In this document: piece by piece, positions 45,725 through 54,560 of the stretch
Numbering within the stretch: the first letter of the stretch is position 1
How the letters are laid out: the number at the start of each line of letters is the position of its first letter
From: Cellvibrio sp. PSBB006
GTDB lineage: Bacteria; Pseudomonadota; Gammaproteobacteria; Pseudomonadales; Cellvibrionaceae
DNA length: 64,000 nucleotides
Reading direction: 5' to 3'
NCBI RefSeq assembly: GCF_002162135.1
Contig: NZ_CP021382.1
Span: forward strand, 1,674,001 to 1,738,000
Made by a program: the position numbers and the translations under genes
The notes under the pieces: generated by a model
What the model was told of the DNA's origin: nothing
Seen by the model: only the letters and a program-made list of their open reading frames with translations
Database searches by the model: none

Positions 45725-46482
45725 ACATTCATGCCATAAAAGCTATTTATATTTTTGAATTAGCGCGCACCTGGCGTACCTTGATGCAAAGTATTGCATC
45801 GCCTGTGCTATCAACATCGTTATATTTTATTGTGTTCGGTTCAGCTATTGGTTCACGCATGGTAGAAATTGATGGCATCAGTTACGGCGCGTTTATTGTG
45901 CCGGGTTTGATCATGCTGTCGTTATTGACGGAAAGTATCTCTAATGCATCCTTCGGTATCTATATGCCGAAATTTACCGGCACAATGTATGAGATTCTGT
46001 CAGCACCGATTTCAGCGATGGAGATTGTTGTCGGATTTGTCGGTGCCGCCGCCACCAAATCCATCATCCTCGGTTTGATCATTCTCGCCACAGCACGCCT
46101 GTTTGTCGACTTCACCATTATTCATCCTATCTGGATGCTAGGCTTCCTCGTGCTCACGTCCGTCACCTTCAGCTTGTTCGGTTTTATTATCGGCGTCTGG
46201 GCGGATGGGTTCGAAAAGCTGCAAGTGATCCCGATGATGATCGTTACTCCATTGACATTTTTAGGCGGCAGTTTTTACTCTATTCATATGCTGCCCCCGC
46301 TGTGGCAAACGATTACGTTATTTAACCCGGTGGTGTATCTAATCAGTGGTTTTCGTTGGAGCTTTTACGGCGTCGCTGATGTCAAGGTCGGCATCAGCCT
46401 GGGAATGATCATGTTATTTATGTTGTTGTGTTTGTTTCTGGTTTGGCTGATTTTTAAGACGGGGTATAAGGTTAAGGCTTAA
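45721..46482 (+). CDS. ABC-2 transporter permease
   Basis: A 253-aa ABC-2 membrane protein (YadH/NodJ-like) with six hydrophobic segments ([133 protein letters not shown]). It partners the ATPase encoded 4 nt overlapping upstream. A terminator follows at 46516-46548. Confidence 0.9.
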   Translation: MNIHAIKAIYIFELARTWRTLMQSIASPVLSTSLYFIVFGSAIGSRMVEIDGISYGAFIVPGLIMLSLLTESISNASFGIYMPKFTGTMYEILSAPISAMEIVVGFVGAAATKSIILGLIILATARLFVDFTIIHPIWMLGFLVLTSVTFSLFGFIIGVWADGFEKLQVIPMMIVTPLTFLGGSFYSIHMLPPLWQTITLFNPVVYLISGFRWSFYGVADVKVGISLGMIMLFMLLCLFLVWLIFKTGYKVKA

Positions 46483-46515
46483 GTCAGAGGTTAAATATCC
46501 TGTCAGGTATTAGCT

Positions 46516-46548
46516 AAAAAAAGGTGCATCAGTTGATGCACCTTTTTT
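46516..46548. terminator. bidirectional Rho-independent terminator
   Basis: AAAAAAAGGTGCATC-AGTT-GATGCACCTTTTTTA: the hairpin with A and T tracts on its two flanks serves the ABC-2 permease (plus) and the TBDT ending at 46580 (minus), which are convergent. Confidence 0.9.
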
Positions 46549-46579
46549 ATTTACTTTACGATAGCTCGTGTCGCTTTAC

Positions 46580-49500
46580 TTACATGCGATAATTTACCCC
46601 GAACACAATCCGCGGCTCTTGCGACGTATAGGTCATTGTCTGACCCGCATACCCTAAATAACTGGTTTGCTCTTCACCGGTAATGTTGATCGCTTCTGCC
46701 GTGAGGGAGAAGTTCTCATTGAGATCATAGGTGACGTTCGCATCCCATTGCCCGTAATCGTCGAAGAACTCAGAGGCACCATTTTCCAAGCCAAGCACCC
46801 CAAAGGTTGACCGAAAAGGAGAAAGGTATTCATCGCGCCAAGTGTATGCAATACGTGCACTGATTGCGTCATTCTCATAAAAGCCAATCAAGTTGAACGC
46901 GTGTTCCGAGATACCGGGTAAACCAAGGTTGCTGTGAGTCGTGGAGGATACATCCGCTGTACTATCTGAAAAGGTATAGTTAAAGGTCGCCCCGAAACCA
47001 TTTTCAAATGCTTTTTGCGCTGTAAATTCGAGACCTTTTACACTACCACCAGACCCGTTCACCGTGCGACTTACGCTGCCCAGATTTCCGCCATCTGGGC
47101 CGGTATCAACACCAAATTCCAGACGCGTTTCACCGGCAAGGAATGAATCAACCGCTTTAACAAAGGCACCGGCAGAGATCAATCCTAAATCATCAAAATA
47201 CCACTCATATGCGACATCCGCTTGGGTTGCGCGATAGGGATCAAGACCGGGGTTACCGGAAGAACCGCCGGTAAAGCGGAAGTAAGTGCCGAAATCCGGA
47301 TCATCTTCACGCGTGAAGTTTTTCGCAAACCCTTTACCCAAGGTTTGCAAGTCAGGCCGCGCGATAACACGTGATGCAGAGAAACGCAGTTTGGTTTCTT
47401 CCGTTGTATCCAACACAAAGTTCAAACTGGGTAACACATCCCAATATTCTTTAGTCTTAACGGTAAAGACATTATCGTCGAGTAAAACACCCTGGCTGTT
47501 CCAGCTGTCAGTTGCGATGGACCACAAGGAAGATTCAGGTGTGGTTTCAGCAGACGATACTTCCACTTCGGTTTGCACAACCCGTACACCAACATTCAAC
47601 GTGTACGGGACGTTGTCACCTTCGAAATCAGCCTCACCATAGAATGCGGTTGTGGATTCTTTTACATTCCACGATTCCAGGGGTACCTGGAACCACTGTC
47701 CGGGTGTGTTGGGGGTAATGGCATCAATCCAACCTTCAACATCGGCGGCTATTTTGTTCGCATCTTCCATCATTACATTGGATTGATATCCACCGGAAGG
47801 AAAGAAGTTATTCAGTGCTATCGACCGATCAGGATTCATAAGATAGGTTTCCCATGGAATCACACCCGGCGAACCACTCCAGCGATTAAAATGGTTATTG
47901 GTGGCTGTATCATGAGGAGAATCCTGATCGCCAGTACGGATAGCGGGGCCGTACAGAGCTTCGGCCATATTGATGCCGCTGGATGTAGTGAGTTCAAAAG
48001 CTTTTAAGCCGATGGCAGCATCCATGAAGTAACCCCAAGGCCCGAAAGGCTGGTTGTCATCCAGGCCGTCACCGTCGATGTCACATTCGCGGCCAGCTAC
48101 GATTCCGCCATTGCCACAGAGATCGTGATAAACCGCTTCCTGAATGCCCGCTCCACCTAACCCGGGATTTACACTCGGATCAAACGTGCTGGCAGCAATA
48201 AGGTTACCATTTTCGTCGTAACGGTTCGGCGTCATTGCACCTTCGGTTCTGCTGAAATCACTCAAATAACGTAGCTCGCGGAAATCAGCTTCATCTTCCG
48301 CATAGCGAAAACCAAAGGTAATTTTTTTCAAATGACCGACTTCAATGTCGTACTCGACATCACCCCGAACAGCGAAGGATTCCTGTTCAATGTCAGCGCC
48401 CAGAGCCCAATGTGATTTGTAAGTGAGAAACGAAGGATCGTTCAACCAGGCCGGGTTGGCAAAGGCAAAGGAAGGACGCGTGCCACTATTAAAGCTGAAT
48501 GAACGACTGGCGGTACCCGTGCCAACGTTCGCATTTGAGTGAGACCAACCGTTATCGGTTTCGCCGGTCCAGGTAGTCATTGCGTAGGGAGAAAAGCGCG
48601 CATCACTGTAGCCTGCGCGCTGCTCCAGTTCCGATTCTGCGTAAGCTACATCACCGCTGAAACGCAGTTTGCCACCACTGTCATGTTTGAATCGTAAGGC
48701 GAAGTTATCTGCTGTCCCTTCACTGACTTCACCAGCAGAATTGGTTTCTGCTCCAGGGACATTAAAGGTTGCAGATTTAACAATACCGATAGGATTGCTG
48801 TTATCAATGACGAATGGCTGACTCTCGTCAATACCCGCAGCACCATCGGTATTCATGGGGTGCTTCACTGAATACTGGCGATTTTTAACCTCCAATTCTG
48901 AATGGAACCAATCCATGCCCACTTGCATTGCATCCGTGATATTCCACTGCAAATTTAATGATGCACCGATGCGCTCCCGCTCCGCTTCACTGTCGGTAAC
49001 ATAAAACATACCCGGTGCAAAATAGGATTGGCCAGCAGAGCACATCATAGCTTCTGCATCAAAGGTTCCACCTTCTGTACATCTAACAGCGGTGTTCTCA
49101 CGAGAAAAACTTTGAATAGAATCGTTGTGAACGGTTTTTTTACTGGCACTTACAGAAAAAATCGCCGCGAATTTATCATCCCAATTATTTCCCAACACAA
49201 GGAAACCTGAAGGCTGAGCATCCTCCGCATCCAGGCCATAATCACCTTTAATATTGGCGGCAACCAATGGTTCTCTAAGGTCAAATGCGTCGCGGGTTTT
49301 TAAATTAATAACTCCACCCAACCCGCCTTCTACCACTGACGCTTTCGGTGTTTTATACACCTCAACTCCACCCAGCAACTCAGATGGAATACCTTCAAGC
49401 GAACTATCGAATTCTTGCTTGGCTTCGCCCAGCTGGAAATATTCCATACCAGAAATAAATGTGCCGCCATTAAGTAATGTAATATTTTGATCAAGACCGC

Positions 49501-49807
49501 GAATACGGACTTTTGTACCTTCACCGTTATTACGATCAATCTGAATGCCTGGTAAACGCTGCAACGACTCCGCCACGTTTTGATCGGGCATCTTACCGAT
49601 ATCGTCCGCCGTAATGGCTTCAACGAGTTGGCTGGAGTTTCGTTTTACGTCGATTGAGCGCTCAAGTGAGCCCTTAATACCACGCACAAGAACTTCTTCC
49701 ATCACGCCGGCATCATTATTTTGCGCTATGGATAGGCCGCTGAATCCAGCCATCGACGCAATGGTCGTGGCCATGATTTTCTTTTTAAAACTTATTGTTT
49801 TATACAT
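46580..49807 (-). CDS. TonB-dependent receptor (Xanthomonas/Caulobacter type), halogenase cluster
   Basis: A 1075-aa TBDT of the TIGR01782 TonB-Xanth-Caul type. Signal peptide (KKKIMATTIASMAGFSGLSIAQ), TonB-box region MEEVLVRGI, plug (DVKRNSSQLVEAITADDIGKMPDQNVAESLQRLPGIQIDRNNGEGTKVRIRG), and a large barrel ending VFGVNYRM. Such receptors take up oligosaccharides or related ligands across the outer membrane. A terminator lies downstream. The promoter region holds a palindromic operator (50028-50041) and a hairpin leader. AAGGAGAGCTTC precedes the ATG. Confidence 0.9.
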   Translation of the reverse strand: MYKTISFKKKIMATTIASMAGFSGLSIAQNNDAGVMEEVLVRGIKGSLERSIDVKRNSSQLVEAITADDIGKMPDQNVAESLQRLPGIQIDRNNGEGTKVRIRGLDQNITLLNGGTFISGMEYFQLGEAKQEFDSSLEGIPSELLGGVEVYKTPKASVVEGGLGGVINLKTRDAFDLREPLVAANIKGDYGLDAEDAQPSGFLVLGNNWDDKFAAIFSVSASKKTVHNDSIQSFSRENTAVRCTEGGTFDAEAMMCSAGQSYFAPGMFYVTDSEAERERIGASLNLQWNITDAMQVGMDWFHSELEVKNRQYSVKHPMNTDGAAGIDESQPFVIDNSNPIGIVKSATFNVPGAETNSAGEVSEGTADNFALRFKHDSGGKLRFSGDVAYAESELEQRAGYSDARFSPYAMTTWTGETDNGWSHSNANVGTGTASRSFSFNSGTRPSFAFANPAWLNDPSFLTYKSHWALGADIEQESFAVRGDVEYDIEVGHLKKITFGFRYAEDEADFRELRYLSDFSRTEGAMTPNRYDENGNLIAASTFDPSVNPGLGGAGIQEAVYHDLCGNGGIVAGRECDIDGDGLDDNQPFGPWGYFMDAAIGLKAFELTTSSGINMAEALYGPAIRTGDQDSPHDTATNNHFNRWSGSPGVIPWETYLMNPDRSIALNNFFPSGGYQSNVMMEDANKIAADVEGWIDAITPNTPGQWFQVPLESWNVKESTTAFYGEADFEGDNVPYTLNVGVRVVQTEVEVSSAETTPESSLWSIATDSWNSQGVLLDDNVFTVKTKEYWDVLPSLNFVLDTTEETKLRFSASRVIARPDLQTLGKGFAKNFTREDDPDFGTYFRFTGGSSGNPGLDPYRATQADVAYEWYFDDLGLISAGAFVKAVDSFLAGETRLEFGVDTGPDGGNLGSVSRTVNGSGGSVKGLEFTAQKAFENGFGATFNYTFSDSTADVSSTTHSNLGLPGISEHAFNLIGFYENDAISARIAYTWRDEYLSPFRSTFGVLGLENGASEFFDDYGQWDANVTYDLNENFSLTAEAINITGEEQTSYLGYAGQTMTYTSQEPRIVFGVNYRM

Positions 49808-49891
49808 GAAGCTCTCCTTTATTATTGGTAGAAAATATTTTTCCCGGATTACGCACGCTTAACAGCAACAGGAAAAAGCTGAGTAAGCGAG

Positions 49892-49917
49892 TTCACCTTC
49901 TGGGAGAAGGCAAATTC
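49892..49917 (-). promoter_or_regulatory. 5' leader hairpin element A
   Basis: TTCACCTTCTGGGAGAAGG (as read on plus) is a small stem-loop 85-110 nt upstream of the TBDT start; a second perfect hairpin GCCCGAG-TATG-CTCGGGC follows at 49922-49939. A closely related sequence lies at 57787-57813 before the other TBDT. Confidence 0.5.
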
Positions 49918-50027
49918 TCAAGCCCGAGTATGCTCGGGCAAAACTTCATTATTTATGTAATTTACCGGCATCCCCGTTCACTTTTAGCCGGGTTCAGCCA
50001 ATGGCGAAAATCATCTTTGGACAGCAA

Positions 50028-50041
50028 TGACAGCGCTGTCA
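50028..50041. promoter_or_regulatory. LacI-type palindromic operator
   Basis: TGACAGCGCTGTCA is a perfect 14-bp palindrome, 220 bp upstream of the TBDT start and identical to the palindrome at 57966-57979 before the second TBDT. Its form (central CG, inverted TGACA half-sites) is typical of LacI-family sites; the regulator is not in the window. Confidence 0.7.
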
Positions 50042-50427
50042 TATAAATCAACAATAAGAAGGTGCGTAAAATAGCTTCCTGCCAGCTTTGTATTTTGATT
50101 TGATAATTTATCTTGAAATAGATATTAATAGATCTTATTGATTATAATCCGGCATCAATATGAAACCGGTTACTTCGCGGCGCAGTATTAACTTACGCAG
50201 TCACTTTGTCAACGCTTTGTAAAAGATTGCTTTGCTTCCAATGTGTTATATGCAAAGCGGTATAAATAGATTGAGCCCAATACACCATAAAAAAAGCCAA
50301 CCGAGTAAACGATTACATCGATAGATCATTTATATGATTTTTAAGAACGACTTACTGAGGAGAAAATAGAAGTTATGAGGAAAAAACAAACTATCCGAAC
50401 ACCCAATAGTCTGCTATATGAAGAAGG

Positions 50428-51990
50428 TTACAACCGCCGTAACCCGACCTGGCAAATCTTGTTAATCAGGTCCCGGTTAGTAGGCAGGTGAGCAGTATAA
50501 CGCTCAGTTAATGCCTTTACTTCCCGACGGTATCGCTGAAATATCGCAAAGTCACTGGAGCGCTTTTGCGTGGATCGATTTTCCGTCACAAATCCCATCC
50601 CATACAAAATATATTGCCAACTGGCGGCCGGCAACATTTCTTCTGCAAGCGGAAAATCATATTTGTTGGGAACCTGATGCCGCCATAACTCTAACAGTTC
50701 CTGAAGCCTCACTGGTACAGATTCAGGCTTAACGTTATCTATCCAATATTGGGTATCCGTCCGCTTTGTGAGTACATATTGAAGTTTTACGAAATCGATG
50801 ATCGTATCCCAGTAGTAGGAAAAACGCTGGTTAAAGCGTTTGGCTACAATTTGCATAACATCTTTTGTTGCCGGTAAATCATTGCTGATCATTGCTGCAG
50901 ATGCTTCGACCAACACCAGCGCCGTCGCTTCTAATGGCTCAAGAAAACCGGCAGCCATACCTACCGCGACGCAGTTTCGATGCCAAAATGTGGCTCGATG
51001 TCCCGGATCGTAGGGGATTTTTCTAAAAGATAATGACGCTGCTTTTTCACGGCCAATTGAGGGTTCGATGTAACGGCGCAGCTCATCAGCTACGGTCTCC
51101 TCGTCAATATGCGCGCTCGAATACACATAACCTACACCTCGACGGGTCGGCAAGCCGATATCCCAAATCCACCCTCCACTTTGTGCGGTCGCAACAGTAT
51201 GTGACGCAATTGGACTATCTTCCGATGGATAAGGCACTTGTACCGCTAATGCCGCATCATTAAACAATATGTGCTTCTTTGATATAAATGGAATTTGGTA
51301 ATGCTTACCCAATAGCAAGGCAGCAGACCCCGAGCAATCAATGAATAAATCACCCTCAATATCACCGGATTGTTTTGTACTTAGCGCAGCGATATCACCG
51401 TTATCTGCCGACTTTACTTCCAGAACATGATCTATAACATGCTTCACACCTAATCTTTCACCACAGTGCTTAGCCAAAAACTGACCGAACTTTAATGAAT
51501 TGAAATGGTATGAATAGTTTGCAACAGAAGCATATTCGGGTGTCGTTATTTGTTTGGGGGCAAGCCCACGCTCACACAGGTGCCCTTGAAAACAGATCGC
51601 ATCCGCGAAAGACACCTCATCACGTATACTTTGCCAAGGCAACACAAGATCGGCCTCATTAAAACCTTGAGGCAACACTAACGGGTGATAATAAAAGTCA
51701 TCATCTTTGCCATTTACCCACTTGGCAAATTTTATTCCCTGCTTGAAAGAAGCATCACACTCTCGGAAAAAATCAGTCTCAGATACGCCCATTTTGGATA
51801 GGGTAATCCGCATGCTGGGCCAGGTTCCCTCACCCACACCAATCGGAGCGACATCAGGAGATTCAATTACCGTCACCTGTATTCCCTCGGGCTGATAAGA
51901 CTTATGCTCAGCCGCAATAACACCAGCTGTAAGCCAACCAGAAGAACCGCCACCCAAGATTACAATGTTCTTTATCGAATTATTTTGCAC
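50428..51990 (-). CDS. flavin-dependent tryptophan halogenase-like protein (A)
   Basis: A 520-aa FAD-dependent halogenase-fold protein. NIVILGGGSSGWLTAGVIA is the FAD motif, a catalytic-lysine candidate (Lys83) lies in DASFKQGIKFAKW, and GWIWDIGLPTRRGVGYVYSS corresponds to the halogenase GWxWxIP region but is altered. The EPLEST motif reads EPLEATALVL (Ala for Ser). It would use FADH2, O2 and halide. It is 30 nt downstream of halogenase B on the same strand and belongs to a TBDT/SapC/halogenase locus. Its substrate is unknown. Confidence 0.85.
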   Translation of the reverse strand: MQNNSIKNIVILGGGSSGWLTAGVIAAEHKSYQPEGIQVTVIESPDVAPIGVGEGTWPSMRITLSKMGVSETDFFRECDASFKQGIKFAKWVNGKDDDFYYHPLVLPQGFNEADLVLPWQSIRDEVSFADAICFQGHLCERGLAPKQITTPEYASVANYSYHFNSLKFGQFLAKHCGERLGVKHVIDHVLEVKSADNGDIAALSTKQSGDIEGDLFIDCSGSAALLLGKHYQIPFISKKHILFNDAALAVQVPYPSEDSPIASHTVATAQSGGWIWDIGLPTRRGVGYVYSSAHIDEETVADELRRYIEPSIGREKAASLSFRKIPYDPGHRATFWHRNCVAVGMAAGFLEPLEATALVLVEASAAMISNDLPATKDVMQIVAKRFNQRFSYYWDTIIDFVKLQYVLTKRTDTQYWIDNVKPESVPVRLQELLELWRHQVPNKYDFPLAEEMLPAASWQYILYGMGFVTENRSTQKRSSDFAIFQRYRREVKALTERYTAHLPTNRDLINKICQVGLRRL

Positions 51991-52020
51991 GACAATTTCC
52001 TGAATTACGCTGAAAACCTG

Positions 52021-53517
52021 TTATGAAATTTTTGGAGCTTTGCAGTAACTATCGATGAAGGCCTGATGCGAGGGCATTTGTCCAAGCTTTTTATCTACCA
52101 TAGCTTTCAGTCCTTTCAAGAACCTATCAAGCTCCCTTTCTTCCATTAAGTCCACAATCGGGTGATACCTTTCAGGCATAATGTGTTGCCCAAACATTAC
52201 CTGTGTCCACGAATCCACAAGAAACAACTCCTTTTCAAGCAAGGGAACTGCGCCAGTATCTTTAAATAATTTAATTCGGTGCGCCAAGGCTTCAGGAATT
52301 TCCATATCTTTGCAATAACGCCAAAATGCTGTATCCGTTCTTTCAGTTGCATGATAATGGAGGACAATAAAGTTGCGCACTCGATCCATCTCTTCGCGCG
52401 ATTGTCGATTATATTCATCAACAGTTGATTGCCTGATTTCATCCAGCGGAAATAATTTTAATAAGCGTAATATCGCCGACATTGCCAAATGAATGGACGT
52501 TGATTCAACCGGCTCAAGAAAACCGGAAGCAAGCCCTACAGCAACGCAGTTTTTATTCCAGACCTTACTACGTCTTCCTGTGCGGTACCTAAAGGCACGA
52601 GGCTCAGTAATCGCCGGACTTTCCAGATTCGACATCAATGTCGCCAATGCCTCATCGTCAGAAACATGACGACTGCTGTACACCATCCCGTTACCGACAC
52701 GATGCTGTAACGGAATACGCCACTGCCAGCCAAAGTTGTGTGCAATAGCCTGGGTGTAGGGACGCGGAGGTCCGGCTAATTCTGTCTGGATGGCAACGGC
52801 TGAATCACACGGCAAATAATGTCCGTAGGGTTCATAACTGGTATTGAGTGCACCCTCAATCAAACGAGCAGAAAAACCGGTACAATCGATGAACAAATCA
52901 CCGTCTATGGTGCGACCATCCTCAAGTAAAAGCGATTGGATATAACCATTCGATGGATCTATGTTAACGGTAGTAATTTTTCCTTCGATCCAGTTTACAC
53001 CGTGTTTTAGAGCGTGCTTTTTTAGAAATCCAGCATAGAGCCCCGCATCAAGATGGTAGGCATAATTTACACCGGACTCATCTGAACCCAGCATCTTTCC
53101 TTGTTTCGCGGCCATCAACTCAAGGCAGTATTCTCCAAAGCTTTCTCCTATACCTTTTTTTTGAGCCGAGAGCCAGAAATGTTGAAAATCACACGCCCAA
53201 CAATCTTTTCCGGTGACCCCGAAGGAATGTATGTAGTTATCACCCAAGCGCCCCCAATTGATAAACTCGATACCAAGTTTGAAGGTTCCCTGGATTGCAC
53301 TCATTAATTCCCTTTCGTCGATACCCAACAGTTTATGAAAGGTTCTCAACGGAGGAATGGTAGCTTCACCAACACCGATACGGCCGATCTCTTCAGATTC
53401 AATTAGGCTGATGTCCAGGTTTTTGCCCAGTAATTTACCCAGAGCGGCAGCTGCCAGCCAACCCGATGTACCTCCGCCAGCAATTACAACCTTTTTTCTA
53501 ACAACATCAGAACTCAT
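52021..53517 (-). CDS. flavin-dependent tryptophan halogenase-like protein (B)
   Basis: A 498-aa FAD-dependent halogenase. KKVVIAGGGTSGWLAAAAL binds FAD, VGEATIPPLRTF is the conserved second motif, Lys80 in GTFKLGIEFINW is the expected halide-transferring lysine, GWQWRIPLQHRVGNG is the canonical GWxWxIP motif, and GFLEPVESTSIHL carries the Glu-Ser pair. All known active-site landmarks of PrnA-type enzymes are therefore present. BrvH-type relatives found beside TBDTs halogenate indole rather than free tryptophan. It is transcribed with halogenase A and probably with the SapC gene (228 nt upstream). Confidence 0.9.
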   Translation of the reverse strand: MSSDVVRKKVVIAGGGTSGWLAAAALGKLLGKNLDISLIESEEIGRIGVGEATIPPLRTFHKLLGIDERELMSAIQGTFKLGIEFINWGRLGDNYIHSFGVTGKDCWACDFQHFWLSAQKKGIGESFGEYCLELMAAKQGKMLGSDESGVNYAYHLDAGLYAGFLKKHALKHGVNWIEGKITTVNIDPSNGYIQSLLLEDGRTIDGDLFIDCTGFSARLIEGALNTSYEPYGHYLPCDSAVAIQTELAGPPRPYTQAIAHNFGWQWRIPLQHRVGNGMVYSSRHVSDDEALATLMSNLESPAITEPRAFRYRTGRRSKVWNKNCVAVGLASGFLEPVESTSIHLAMSAILRLLKLFPLDEIRQSTVDEYNRQSREEMDRVRNFIVLHYHATERTDTAFWRYCKDMEIPEALAHRIKLFKDTGAVPLLEKELFLVDSWTQVMFGQHIMPERYHPIVDLMEERELDRFLKGLKAMVDKKLGQMPSHQAFIDSYCKAPKIS

Positions 53518-53745
53518 GAAGCCCCCAAAGCTACCTGCACAGCGATAATGTATAGTTTATGATGGACAGGTAGAATATGCTAAGTAATAACAGATTATAA
53601 ATAGTAGTCATATCTGCGGCTTGATATGATGTCGAGTGTACCGCTTTCTGAAGTCAATACGGCCAGTTTAATTATAAATATTCTCTATCAAGATAAATGC
53701 AGAGTTCTCTAAAAGAGTTTCTGGATATCGAAAAGCCCGCCCCCA

Positions 53746-54459
53746 TTATTGATTGTTTTTAAGCGTTAGCAGCTTACTTATATTATTTAATGAACCGGCA
53801 ATATAGAAGGCGCTAGATAGAAAGCCTTCCTTGTTTAGCGAGAGTAATTCGTCTGACTTAAGGTTTTGCAGCTTCTCAATATCAATCGTATAAGCGCCGC
53901 TAAAGTTCACCTTCTCCCCATTGCTAAAATCCAGCTTGATATTAACCGGCTCAATTAACTCCAATGCCGTAAAAGCTTCAACCATCTGCGGTATTTCCCG
54001 GGATTTTTCATGCAAAATACGTAACGCGTTACTCACACTTGCCATATAAGGCGTTAGTTCTCCGGCATCATTAAACACTCTCTCACCTTCAGCCCGCCCT
54101 ACTCTGGGGTCATCAATGTCAACATAAACCAGAGGCTCTTGCTTTTCCAGGTCTTCATTCCTATCGAGGCCAATAAGAAAAGGACCCTTCGCGACCGACA
54201 GCGGCTTATAAACCGATTGCCAGTGCCCTGCTTCATCAAGATATAAATTTTCTTTCTGCTCAAAGCCCAACAATGCGCAAGGGAAAAAATGCCCGCTTTG
54301 ATTGTGTTTCCGAAAGATGATGGGGTACTCCCGCTGCACCTCTTGTATTTCGCAAGGTAATATCATCACGGTTCCATGGCAGTTCACATCCTCGGGAAAC
54401 CCTGTGGCAATACGTAAATCTTGGTGCGTTTTGTTATTCAACAATTCGAAACTAGCCAT
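53746..54459 (-). CDS. SapC-family protein
   Basis: A 237-aa SapC-family protein (PF07277). MASFELLNNKTHQDLRIATGFPEDVN, then VMILPCEIQEVQREYPIIFRK, LGFEQKENLYLDEAGHWQSVYKPLSVAKGPFLIGLDRN and GRAEGERVFNDAGELTPYMASV are the characteristic segments. The family is named after a Campylobacter S-layer gene, but its members next to TBDTs and halogenases have no known role. Start 54459 is chosen: the in-frame extension to 54540 would be translated through the terminator hairpin of the upstream TBDT. Confidence 0.87.
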   Translation of the reverse strand: MASFELLNNKTHQDLRIATGFPEDVNCHGTVMILPCEIQEVQREYPIIFRKHNQSGHFFPCALLGFEQKENLYLDEAGHWQSVYKPLSVAKGPFLIGLDRNEDLEKQEPLVYVDIDDPRVGRAEGERVFNDAGELTPYMASVSNALRILHEKSREIPQMVEAFTALELIEPVNIKLDFSNGEKVNFSGAYTIDIEKLQNLKSDELLSLNKEGFLSSAFYIAGSLNNISKLLTLKNNQ

Positions 54460-54504
54460 ACTCGAAATCTCAATACTGTTTTTCAAAAACATGAAAAATA
54501 TAAC

Positions 54505-54534
54505 TAAAAAAATGCCGCTCCGAGGAGCGGCATT
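54505..54534 (-). terminator. Rho-independent terminator after TBDT (54561)
   Basis: On the minus strand AATGCCGCTC-CTCG-GAGCGGCATT (54511-54534) is followed by a T run. It lies 27 nt after the TBDT stop and should uncouple the SapC/halogenase genes unless they have their own promoter. Confidence 0.88.
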
Positions 54535-54560
54535 CATCATACTTCAAAAAGCTATCAAAC

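Larger units (their letters stand above)
49808..50427. other. TBDT promoter and leader region
   Basis: About 620 bases between the TBDT (minus) and the upstream halogenase gene. It contains the leader element (49892-49917), a second hairpin (49922-49939) and a LacI-like palindrome (50028-50041). The left part is AT-rich; no coding frame was recognised. Confidence 0.5.

Noticed and set aside
54460..54540. N-terminal extension of the SapC protein (MMNAAPRSGIF...)
   Set aside because: It is translated from the terminator hairpin of the upstream receptor gene; the true start is 54459.
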